Positions 10,066 through 20,778 of a DNA stretch of 64,000 bases are shown piece by piece (the stretch's first letter is position 1; each line of letters begins with the position of its first letter). Below the pieces are notes generated by a model, which was not told the DNA's origin, searched no databases, and saw only the letters and a program-made list of their open reading frames with translations. The stretch lies in the NCBI GenBank assembly GCA_903632075.3, contig CAHIKZ030002624.1, positions 27,501 to 91,500 on the forward strand. The letters are read 5' to 3'. The position numbers and the translations under genes were made by a program. Source of the DNA: Acanthosepion pharaonis. Its lineage: Eukaryota; Mollusca; Cephalopoda; Sepiida; Sepiidae.

Positions 10066-12475
10066 AATACAAAAATGATGGGGTTATGTTTAATTTGAAT
10101 TCAATATCCATTTCAGTTCTAAGATAAAAAGAGATTTTGTTTAGGTTGTAAAAGTTTGAATAAAATTGAATGAAAACAGCAAATTCATTCATATTTTATT
10201 AATAAATCAATGTTTCAAATGGTTAAATTAGTATTCAAAAATAATGGGTTTGAAATTTTCAATACGATTGATATATTTATGCAATCAATATTTTGAGCAA
10301 ATTTTCAAATATAATATCTATTTTTATAAAAAATATTAAATATACTTGCATTTTGAGGATGGGTTTTTTAGTTCAAATGCATTGAAATCTGGCAAATTAA
10401 ATTTTGATTAACCAATATAAAAAATGTCAGTAAAGGAATACATGGAAATATTTTTGTTTTATATGTTAATACAGGTTCCTTAAATTTATAAAGAACCAGT
10501 CTTCCAATAATTGATAAATAATTTTCCTTGATGTTTTGAAAACATTATTTACATCAACTTTAACAGGAAGACTCAGAAAAATTCCCTTGCTTGAATATAG
10601 AATTTTCCATTTTTTATATCTCTTTTAATGATAGATGAGAAATTTTCTGTTGGATTAATATCTAAAAATATTTAAAGAGGTTTTTGAATTTGGTTTTGAA
10701 GGAGAAAATTTTTTTTTTTTACAAGATTATTTATATATTTTATAACATATGAATTATTCTAAATGAATCTATTTAAATTTAAATTTTTTGTTGTGAAATT
10801 TATCTTTATTTAAAAAAAAAGTTTGATTTTTAAAATTATAATAATTCTCTGTATTTATCAGGACACTATCATCATCAACTTTTGAAAAAACCTATAATTT
10901 TATATTTGTAAACTAATGCAAAAATTTCTTCAGTCTCCCATGTTGTTTTCAATGTTTTGATGGTTAGCTATTTCAAAATGGATCCAAAATGTGAGCAATG
11001 AAGTTTATGTTCAGGACTTGTTATGCTGTCAGAAGATATACAAAGTATTGACCCATTCATATTGTTGAAGAATGACAATCAACAAAAAAATATAAAACAT
11101 GCAAGCCACAATTGAAAGTGAAAAGAAAATTTTCTTTGAATGTTTTTTTAGTCTTATGTAACACATAAAACTCTCAAGTTAAACCAATATGAGAAATATT
11201 ATTGAAAATACCGTGAAATGTCAACATAATGTCTTTTTAGAAATCTTTTTATATATATATCGAGAGATCAGAAGAGGGGAAGAAAACTAAGGTTATCTAA
11301 AAAACATACATTCGTCTGAAAAAGTTTAAAATTATGTATAAAATAGATGTAATTGAAGGTTTGCTAAAAACGGATGTAGGAGAAATCATGAAATTTGTTA
11401 TACAGAATATTTGTACACAATATATAGAGAAATAATGAAAAAGAGATACAGAATATTTAATTTTCAGCATTAAATAACCCAAGAGGTTGGTATGAAATAA
11501 AAAAAAAAAAAACTAATCAACATTTTTATGAATTACCAAAATTTATTTGAGAAATCAGTTTTCAATCATCATTTTTTTAACTAACACATTTACTTTTAGT
11601 TTGGTTGCTTTCACATCTTTAGTCAATGATTTTAATATTCTATCCAATTTTTTTTCATTTCAACACAAATTTTTCAAATATTTTCTAACTTGGAAAATCA
11701 ACACCAGAGAACTTTTAATTTTTTTTCAGAATTCTTTGAGTCAGAATGTTTTTTATTGTCCTTAGCATGACAATGTTTTTAATTCATTCTTTTGAATGTC
11801 TTTGAAGAAATCTCTCTCTTCAACTTTTTCTTCAGTGTTTTCCAATTTATATTCTTGAAATCAAAAATTAAATTTACAATATCTTGTTTCATTTGAGAGT
11901 ATATCTTTTTATGACTCAAATTTTAAATTTTTTTTCATATATAAAATATAATGGAAACTATATTGTTATCAAAAATAAAAAATAAAATAAAATCTTGTGT
12001 TCAAAAAACTTGGGTTTTTGATTTTAAAAACAAATTTCTTTAATTTTTTTTTTTTTTTTTTAAAAGATTTAACAAAATTTTCTTTGGCACCATTTTTTCA
12101 ACCATGGAAGATTAACAATCAAACAACATGCTACTTAGTTTTTAAATATTAACAAAAATGGATTTTCAAATAGAAATTTTTCCCAATTTATTTTTTTTTT
12201 TTGGTTAGTTATAAACAAAAATTTTAAAAGTACAATTAAAATGATGTAACATTGCCAAAATAAGAGGTTCAATTCTTGTGTGAATGTGATGATGAATAGA
12301 GGTGTATTATTTTTTTCCCTTTATTAAATTTTGCACTGCAGTAATATTTTTCATATTGGCCTGATTTCAAAATGGAAATACGTTGGCTACAGCCACATCT
12401 ATCAAAAGTTGAAAATTAGTTTGTTTGAATTTTTTAAACAATTTGAGAAATATAATTTTGAAATTTGATTGAACA
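10066..12475. other. AT-rich intergenic DNA, no gene seen
   Basis: Strongly A/T-rich sequence with T- and A-homopolymers and no conserved frame. The 72-codon frame at 11547-11765 is Phe/Asn-rich low-complexity and is not supported. Short similarity to the mariner-type repeat (ACCATGGAAGATTAACAATC, about 12102, inverted) hints at very old transposon remnants. Confidence 0.5.
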
Positions 12476-12479
12476 TTGT

Positions 12480-12615
12480 TTGATTGTTAATGTTTCCATT
12501 GTTGTTTTGCCAAAGATTTAAGTTGTTAAATCTGAAAAGAAAAAATAAAAAAAAAAATAAAAGATTAAATTTAATTCACATTAAAAAAGGACTGGATAAG
12601 ATATTGAAATGGAAT
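12480..12615 (-). mobile_element. Possible remnant of the mariner-type element seen at 21495
   Basis: The run GATTGTTAATGTTTCCATTG, GATTTAAGTTGTTAAATCTG and TTTAATTCACATT parallels 21931-22030 in order and spacing. There is no terminal repeat or coding part here. Confidence 0.5.
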
Positions 12616-12723
12616 GTTGGCCTTTTCAAAACCTCATTTTGTTATGTTGAATAAAGGAAGAATATTGTATTAAAAGCAGAAAAATTTTTTTATAAACACT
12701 TATATATGCTATTATATTTTCAA

Positions 12724-12734
12724 ATATATATATA

Positions 12735-12791
<57 letters not shown>
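12724..12791. repeat. (AT)n microsatellite
   Basis: Two AT runs separated by a T tract, about 30 units in total. Confidence 0.95.
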
Positions 12792-12794
<3 letters not shown>

Positions 12795-12924
12795 ATAATA
12801 TATAAAAAACTAAAAAATAAGGATGAACAGTATAAATGAATTTACCACAAAAAAAAAAAAAATAACAGAAGTTAAATTAAAGTAATTAAAAATTTACAAA
12901 ATGTATTTAGAAACACAGCTATTC

Positions 12925-13110
12925 ATGTACAGACAAGGGATTTTTATAGAGGAAAGATGCTCACAAAGGACCTGGAACATAACCTGGGCTTAAAGGACCA
13001 TATGGAGACAAAGGGGAATCACAGATCTGTTCTGATCAAAATGGATACCTGTTATCTGTGTCAACAACAGACCAATTCTGGTAAGTCACATTAACATTCT
13101 AAAGGAGAGG
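12925..13110. other. Less AT-rich block, unidentified
   Basis: A GC-richer stretch (GGAAAGATGCTCACAAAGGA ... ATGGAGACAAAGGGGAATCA) stands out against the AT background and is probably an interspersed repeat. No frame or RNA fold is recognised. Confidence 0.35.
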
Positions 13111-13712
13111 ACATATGTCTCTCTATTAGCTTTGGGTAATAATAATAAGGATTTTCATCATTATAACTATTATTTTTTTTAAAAATTTATACAATCCAAA
13201 ATTTATTTATAATAATTAAAAGATATTTACAACATGATGAAAATTCAAATTGTTTAATAAATGTTCCATAAAACCAAAGTCATTTAAAAATATTTTAAAT
13301 AAAACAGAAATTTAATGGTATATTTATTTTTAAATTATTCAGAACTGTTACCAATCTTCATCTTATTTTTGGTGGATCAAACCAATTCTGAAAACATTGA
13401 TTTTGTATAAGATTTAATTAGTTCAATATTCAATTTAATTTTTTTTTGTATTCTCATACCAAATCCATTTTTATCTACTTTTTTTATTATAATATAAGTA
13501 TATCTCAGAAATTTCATGTGGAACTAAAAAAATTTGAAATAAAAGTTTGGTTTGAAATAAAAATCACCAAAGATAAGGATACTAGTTCAAAATAATGATA
13601 TGGTAAATGAAGATGAAGATTTTTCTAACAGTCTGAACCACCATTCTGGTATGACTAATAAACTACATCCATGTCCTGGGTAAGATGATAAATACGTTTA
13701 GCAGCAAGGCCT

Positions 13713-13835
13713 CTGATCAGGAGGTTGAGAAAAACCACCTCTTAATTTTGGTGTTCCAGGTCCATTTTGACCCGGGGTGGTAGCACCTGTTAGTTCTTGA
13801 GAACTGGGCAAATAGTTAACTATGAGATTGTTTAA
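13713..13835 (-). repeat. Interspersed repeat E, copy 2
   Basis: Reverse complement of the family at 3096-3235. Shared blocks are CTGATCAGAGG/CCTCTGATCAGGAGG, AGAGGTGGTTTTT, CCACCCCGGGTCAAAATGG and ACTATTTGCCCAGTTCTC. Confidence 0.7.
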
Positions 13836-13867
13836 GAAAAGAATTTTTATGTTTGGAATACAAAAAA

Positions 13868-14092
13868 AAAAAAATTACAATCAATGTTTAAATTTACCAA
13901 TTTAAAAAAAAAAATAAAAACCAGCAATATTTTTGAAAAAAAATATTACCAACAACTAAATTTTAAAAAAATATTACCAAATACATTTTTGAGAAAAAAA
14001 ATATTACCATTTTTATATAAGTTCAAAGGAAAAAAAAATTACCAAAAATAGATTTTTGAAAAAATGTGAAAAAAATATTACCAGCAATTAAA
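13868..14092. repeat. Degenerate tandem array with an AAAAAATATTACC motif
   Basis: At least five irregular units of roughly 30-50 bases each end in A(6-8)TATTACCA or ATTACCA. The gaps vary, so this looks like an old, decayed minisatellite. Confidence 0.6.
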
Positions 14093-14644
14093 ATCTTTTC
14101 AGGCATTAAATAACCTATTGATTAGGCATGCCTTGAAAATACTAACAAACCAAACCAAAAACAAAACAAACCACAAAAAACATTGAAAATTATAAGAAGT
14201 TATCCGAGATAAAAAAAAATCAGAATAAGAAAATGTATCATATTCACAAAATCATGAAAATTTATTATTTTTTTAACCTGTTGTACATAGAATTTTATAC
14301 AATTAGAGAACACAAACTTTTTTTTTGATTATAGTTGTAAGGGCAAATAATAAATTTTTTGCAATTTTACCATCTTATGGATATATCAGATTGAACTCAG
14401 AAACCAACTTTGATATGTGTAGGGTAGCAGATAGCATTTGGTTGGGATCAAATTGATGCTTAATTGTCCTTTCTTAAAATTTTGAGAGATAACCATCACT
14501 AAATTCCAACCTTGCAGCAGCATCTCCATTATTGCACTAAGACAAAAGTGTTGATGGATTCAGAGTTTTGGATATGGGACCAGGGTTATCCAAGGCCTTA
14601 GAACCCAGTAGATACTGCTATGGACCCACCACATTAAATCTTTT

Positions 14645-14780
14645 TTTTGAGGATCCTACCTTTCCCAAGGGTGGTGGGCACGTAACTGAATGGAATGGAT
14701 TCTTCTGACTGGGATCAAAGTATAGTATTTTTCAATTCAAGCCGCTATCCATTTCCCTGTATTCTGGTTTCGGACACAGA
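14645..14780 (-). mobile_element. tRNA-derived SINE, copy on - strand
   Basis: Reverse complement reads AAATGGATAGCGGCTTGAAT, then GATCCCAGTCAGAAGAATCC, then ACCCTTGGGAAAGGTAGGA. It matches the SINE at 2104 in the head and the body marker. The A-box side is partly lost. Confidence 0.72.
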
Positions 14781-15590
14781 TCGATCATTTTTTTCTCTTC
14801 AAGACCCTTTCATGGGGTGACCAAATGACTGTTCTCAGTTCCAACTGCTCATTGCACCAACAACAGAGTAATCCAACACCACTGTGAGAATGGCCGTGGA
14901 AATGGACAATTTTTCTCCAAAAAATTAGAATGCATATTGGCTTTCCATATGAAGATAACTTTTTGAACTTATAGGATACAAATCCTATATTCCAACAAAT
15001 GACTAAAAAAAAACACAAAGTAGATTTGCACACCCGCAAAATCGGATCAAAACGATTAAAAACAGATTTCACAATAAGGTGTGAAATTAATTTTCTGACC
15101 AATGAAAGGGGGCGATTTGCTAAAAAAAAAAAAAAAAAGATAACGAGCAAGTGTAAAAAAAAAGTCAACAATAAATACAGAGTTTTCAAGTCAGTCGCCA
15201 GTCAGTCAGAAGGGCGCAAAAGATCACAGAAGATTGACAGTAAAATTCATCACTGACTCAACCCCACTAAGAAAAGTGGATTAGGAAGGAACAACAACAA
15301 CAAATTTACAACTGACTTCAAAACAATTCACAAGTACATTTTCCTTTCATCTTTATTCCACATTCACACTCTTTTTTTTTAACTTAAATTGCTCGCCCTT
15401 TTTCATTTTACACCTATACAAAAACAAAAGAAACAGACATTATTCTGCTACTCTGTTAAAAGACAGTGAACACAGACATTTTTATCAAAATCACATTTTT
15501 GCTTAAATGAACTAAAACATTAATCTTTTTTTACCCTATTCACAAGATAATAAATATACAATGTTCTATTTTTTATAAACGTTCTTTATC
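14781..15590. other. Intergenic DNA, no gene supported
   Basis: Overlapping frames on both strands (14785-15189 and 14999-15256) are Lys- or Leu/Phe-rich and have no domain. They are most likely chance frames across A-tracts. Confidence 0.45.
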
Positions 15591-15593
15591 GTT

Positions 15594-15653
15594 TTGTGGG
15601 CAGGGTATCCCGTATTAAATTCTCCTTTAATCCGGGTACGCTGAACCCCACAA
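15594..15653. repeat. GC-rich imperfect hairpin
   Basis: TGTGGGCAGGGTATCCCGTA and the reverse complement of TCCGGGTACGCTGAACCCCA pair with a few mismatches around a TTAAATTCTCC loop. It is CpG-containing sequence in an AT-rich setting. The function, or the repeat it comes from, is unknown. Confidence 0.6.
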
Positions 15654-15844
15654 ACTCCCATTATCAGACAAGATCCACTCTATATCTCATTTTTCTTCAT
15701 TAAATACATAATCTACAAGTTTACTTTTAGGACACACTTTTTTTTAATTCTTCAGTTGACTTTTTTTTTATTGATTTGTTTTTTACAGTTTATCAACATT
15801 TTTGAGGTTAAAAGAAAAGCCAAAACATATTTCTGGTTATTTTT

Positions 15845-15965
15845 CTTATTAAAATTCACCCAATATAAGGCCAAAGAGATACTCAAGGTAGAGGGTTACT
15901 GGAGTTATATTAGGAATGGACTCACATTATATGAGTAGAGCTGAAGCGTTACTTTTAGAAGGAGT
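15845..15965 (-). mobile_element. LINE family D 3' end fragment
   Basis: Contains TTCACCCAATATAAGGCCAA and ACTCAAGGTAGAGGGTTACT. These match the reverse complement of 58685-58765 and the fragment at 2421. Confidence 0.6.
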
Positions 15966-16084
15966 TGGAAACCCAGCCCTAAACAAGAAACATGGGATAA
16001 ACTTTTTCCTGTTTAAAAGACCGGTGAGTGTGGACCAGACGATAGGTGAACCTATCTATTAATAAAGTTTTGGGGATGATAAGG

Positions 16085-16215
16085 ATTTTCTGATTCAAGT
16101 TTAACCCATAGTTAGTTGGAGAAGATGTGGATTCATAACCTTTTATAGGGTATTTGCATGTAAGTGAATATAATGAACCAGGCTGGAATTCGATTTCGGC
16201 TCTCCAAAAAAAGTG
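16085..16215 (-). mobile_element. tRNA-derived SINE, partial copy
   Basis: Reverse complement contains GGAGAGCCGAAATCGAATTC, CATTATATTCACTTACATGC and AGGTTATGAATCCACATCTT. These follow the order of the SINE at 2104; the tRNA-like 5' half is truncated. Confidence 0.65.
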
Positions 16216-16804
16216 AAAAAGATTTAAAACTTTTAATTCATCGTTCTTTCTCCTTTCAATCCATATAAATCTAGATTCATTTTTGCAGGAATGAGCAACG
16301 TCAGCCACTTTTAAGCCAAATGATCGATGCTTTTTTCACGCCCTTCTAATAATTTTGGACACACCCACACGCAAATTTGATGTTAGATTTTTTTATAAGG
16401 CAAGGGAGATAATCAGAGCATTTATTTTTATTTGAATAAAAACCGATTTAAACAGATTAAAAATGTCATGACTGACTTCAAATATAGTTAACAATTCTAA
16501 GATGAGCAGCTTATTGTTTGACCGATTTTAATTTTTGATAATTATAAAAAAATTATTTGTGCAACTCGTAACAGTTTTTTTAGTTTTATTTTGAAATTAA
16601 TTAACAAAGTAATTGCCGAACATTCAATGATATTTTTTTAATTTAATTCTATATTTAGAAAATTATTTAAAAAATATTTTTAAAAATCCTTTTTAAACTG
16701 AATGATGTTTTTTTTAAAAGAAAACGTCTCTAATCATTTTTTAAAGGCTCCTTTTTTCTTTGTAGTTATTAGTTGACATATATTCTTTCACTTCTGTTTT
16801 TCTT

Positions 16805-17110
16805 TTTTAATGATCGAGTTAATTGTTGAAGGCCACAATACGCACTTCTGAATCTAAAAAAAACCTAAATCAGAAATTATCAAACCCGTCATCCGGAATC
16901 GTGGAAAAACGTAACCGAACGGAAGTTAACAATGATTGACTCGGTTAATTTTTTTTTTTTTCCAATTAAAAATAAATTTTATCAATCATAAATAATCATT
17001 TATTTTTTCGATTTCAGGAATTTGAATAGTTTCAGAAAATTTGTAAAGAAAGACATCTCACTAAAATATTTTCTGCTCTGCTGCCGTCATTAATTCCACG
17101 TCAAGTCAAC
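16805..17110 (+). promoter_or_regulatory. Probable 5' UTR / promoter-proximal region of COPZ
   Basis: The 300 bases before the ATG contain a CpG cluster unlike the flanking AT-rich DNA (CATCCGGAATCGTGG, AAAACGTAACCGAACGG near 16892-16922). An in-frame TAG at 17027-17029 closes the frame upstream of the ATG. TTTTTTCGATTTCAG at 17002-17016 could be an acceptor of a 5' UTR intron. The ATG context is AAC-ATG-G, with A at -3 and G at +4. No TATA box can be distinguished in such AT-rich sequence; the start of transcription is not determined. Confidence 0.45.
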
Positions 17111-17131
17111 ATGGTGGACTCAACGATATTG
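17111..17131 (+). CDS. COPZ1: COPZ coding exon 1
   Basis: Seven codons, MVDSTIL, followed by the donor GTGAGT. The start is fixed by an in-frame TAG 84 bases upstream and a good initiation context. The intron that follows is phase 0 and 1335 bases long. Confidence 0.93.
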
Positions 17132-20100
17132 GTGAGTGATTCTTATCTTTTTATAATAAAATATTCACTATGTCTGGTTTAATTTTCTTGATTCATTTGT
17201 TCCATATGCCGATTATTTATATAAAAATGTTTCTGTGTTTTGGCTTATACTTCTATAAAAACAACTGACTTCTGACTTTTTTTAATAGCCATCCTTTTTT
17301 TGACACGTAAAATAAGTGACTACCTATGTTTTTATTTACAATTTCACTAAAAATCAAGTTTTCATTTGGTGTAACCATTGTAACGCCTCAGTTTTTTTAA
17401 TCTATTTCCAGAACTTCAACTAAAATCTATAAACTGTTCATATCCTATTTAAATCATTTTAAAAAACAGTTTGCGGTAATTTAATATCGGGTAACTTTGA
17501 TAGTTTCTTTTTAGCACCATAGTACATCCCTATCGTAATTTTTCGTTTCAGTAATAATACTCTGTTTACAAACAGTATCGTAGGTAATAATGCCGGTTTA
17601 TTAGAGCTTATGAAACACGCTAACGGACTTTCATTAGAATAGATTGTAAATAAAACACATCGTGCATCATCGGAGCTAAAAATTGACATTATTTGAAATG
17701 AAATAAAAATAAATTACTTTTTGGACGATATTTTCTCGTTTTAGTGTTAATACAAGATACTTTATTATAATATACAAAAAGAAGTGTTTCACCATTTTTA
17801 TATATAATGATTTATTTTCCTTTTACACATTCTTATCGGTAAAAGTTAAATTAAAAATGCGTGCTCAGAATATGAGGTTAGGTTAAGTAATTTAAGGGAG
17901 ATAATTTTGTATTTGGTTCTGGGGAAGAACGTTTCGGACACAAATGGAAGGTCCCTCCAACAAACGTGATACGTAAGGTTTGAAAAATTAATTTTTAAAA
18001 CTGAAAAAATCTTTCTTGAAACTTTTATTTTAGTCTTAATTTCAAGCTAATAGATCAATTTTAAATTTAATATTTCCAATAAGCAAAATACATTTTTTGC
18101 TGTACTTGAAAACGAATTTAAATTGATTGGAAAAAAATTTAAATCCTTTAGTCTTTCCATTTAATAACAACATGAAGATTTTGACAATAAAACTTTGTTT
18201 TTATTAAGTTTGGGACATTTTTTCATTATGTCTGCTCATTTTTTAGTGAATCTTTGATGGAACTTCTATATTTCCTGAATCATTTTTTTGTAAACATTCA
18301 GGACCCTACCAGTTTCGAACATAAAATTACTTTGTGTGTGTGTATAAATAAAACGTTTTTATACTTTGAAATAAGAAAAAACATACATATTTGAACATTG
18401 GGAAAGTGTTATAAAATGAATGTATTTAAATTTTTTACCAAAATGTTAATTTTCTTTTCTTTCCAGGAACCTACTTTGCACACAATCAAAGCCATTGTTA
18501 TTCTTGATAATGATGGATGTAGATTGGTTGCTAAGGTATGTATCTAATTCCTCATCTATTTAATTAATAAAAACATCCCAGACCTACAAAAACAGCCATG
18601 TGTCTCAATTCTGCTTGTATTATTAAGATAGGCTTGCCATCATTTCCAAACCTCAAATCTGGACAGTTTTCAATTTTGAATATAGGCTTAGTTTTTAGGG
18701 TAATAGTGATTTCATGCTCCAATATCCCTTAAGCTGACACGAAAGAAAACAAATTATGCTAGTTTGCACTTCTACTGTGACAGTCTTAGCTAAACCATGA
18801 AACTTGGACATGCACTAAGCCTGCCAGAAGGTAACAAGGATAATCTTGTTCATTATCAATTTATCAGCACAAAAAAATAATACTTAATGTATATTATTAT
18901 TCTGCTTGTTTGCATGTACAACTGTTATGCTTCTTTACCTAGGATCAGAGTCTAGTATCTGTCTAATCCCTGGCCCTTTTGAGTATGTATCAGCTTATGC
19001 TTTCTGACTGAGAACCCTATGTAATTAGCATTAATATTACTTTATTTAACAATAGTTTGAATGTGTTTTTGGTCTTCTAAGAAAATGCTTCCCAACATAA
19101 AGTAAGGCTGCTTTCTCTTACACAGCTTAAGCTAACTACTATTTCTGCACAATACACCTTATAACATGAATATTAAAAACAGACGCCTTGAAAATGGCTA
19201 ATGAATTGGTTGAAAGCGTTTGGGACAATAACCATTTCGGATAGTTTCTGCACTCTCTTAGTCCTTCCAAAAAGAAAATTGTAAGGGCATTAGAAAAACT
19301 TAATAAAAAAAACTTTTAAGATTTTCCTTGTTTTTGATTTTAGGGCAGCAAAATGACTATCAAACAATTTTGGTAGATATAGTTGCCTAATACATTTAGC
19401 ATTAGGAATAGCACCATCTTCATTACAATACTTTAACAAAAATGGCCTCATCTTGTCAATTTTATTGTTGGTTATGTCACACATTGTGCACATATTAAAA
19501 TCATTTCTTTATTTTTCACCAAAGTTGCTATATTTGTCTGTTTCATAGTTGGTTGTTTGTTTGAAGACTTTTTTGCTAAATGGTTTTTACACTTAATATA
19601 GTCCTTTATAGTATACACCCTAACAAGCTCAACACTATGATGACAAAATTTTTAGAAAAGCACATTTTATGGGCTGCTTGTATAAAGCAGTCTGTTGTTT
19701 TTCCATGTCATGTTAGTTTTTTTAAATTTTTTTTTTAATAAAAACAAAAAAAAATTTATCAGTCCGGACTTCTGGTTTTACATACAGGTGAAGTATGCCT
19801 TTTTTTTAGTAGATCTCTACAACCAAAATGTTTTTTGCTTTTTTTTTTTTTACAGAGTAGCTAATAAATTGGTTTTGAATTTTTGGGAAAGGTTTGTGAG
19901 TGTTTACTCAACTGTAACAAAATTAAATATTTAACTCAAACTGACTGAATGTTGTAGTAAAACAAAGATAAATATATATTTATTTATTTTTGTTTATGCA
20001 TCACTTTAGTTTAAAGTTATTTTTTAAGAACAAAAAATTATCTCACTTGAATTCTTACAAGAGTAAAACTAATTTGGGTGCGTGTATGCACATGCAAGGG

Positions 20101-20699
20101 GTGCCAGATTGGAATGAGTAAAGATGCCAAATGATGTTTAAAATAAAAAAAAAAACTAAAGTAGGCAAACAGAAAAAGTTCAATTTTAAATTAATTCCCA
20201 TAAATAAAGTATTGAGGCAAAAAGCTACATTATCATTTTTTCCCTTTATTGAAATTATTACAATTTTGGAAAAATGTCTAATTTGTAAAATTTGGCTGTC
20301 TGAAATGATAAACTGTCCCCCACCTCTGTCAACATGTGTGATAAGAAAAATAAAGAATAAAACAAAAAGACTAAATTTTTGTTTTGCCCTCATGCCTTCC
20401 TTTTTTTTCTTTTTCTTTTTAAAATTAAATCAGGCAAACTTTGTAAAACTTGGTTCCTAAATACTGTAAACTGTAGGGAGATGGTAGGTAAGGGGAACGT
20501 ATTAAAACATTACTAACTTTATCCTTTAATGTCTATTCAAGGATGAATGATTTAGGAAAGGCAAACATAATAACAAATAAAAATGGCAATTCACAAATCT
20601 GATTGTTAGTAAAAAGAAAATTTCCATTTCAATATCGCAATTTTGGTTTCAAGTCAGCCATTCTATTTTCATGGAAAATAATATCCCCTCTTTCTCTCT

Positions 20700-20778
<79 letters not shown>

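Noticed and set aside
14785..15256. 134- and 85-codon overlapping frames
   Set aside because: They run through A/T homopolymers, have no domain, and oppose each other.
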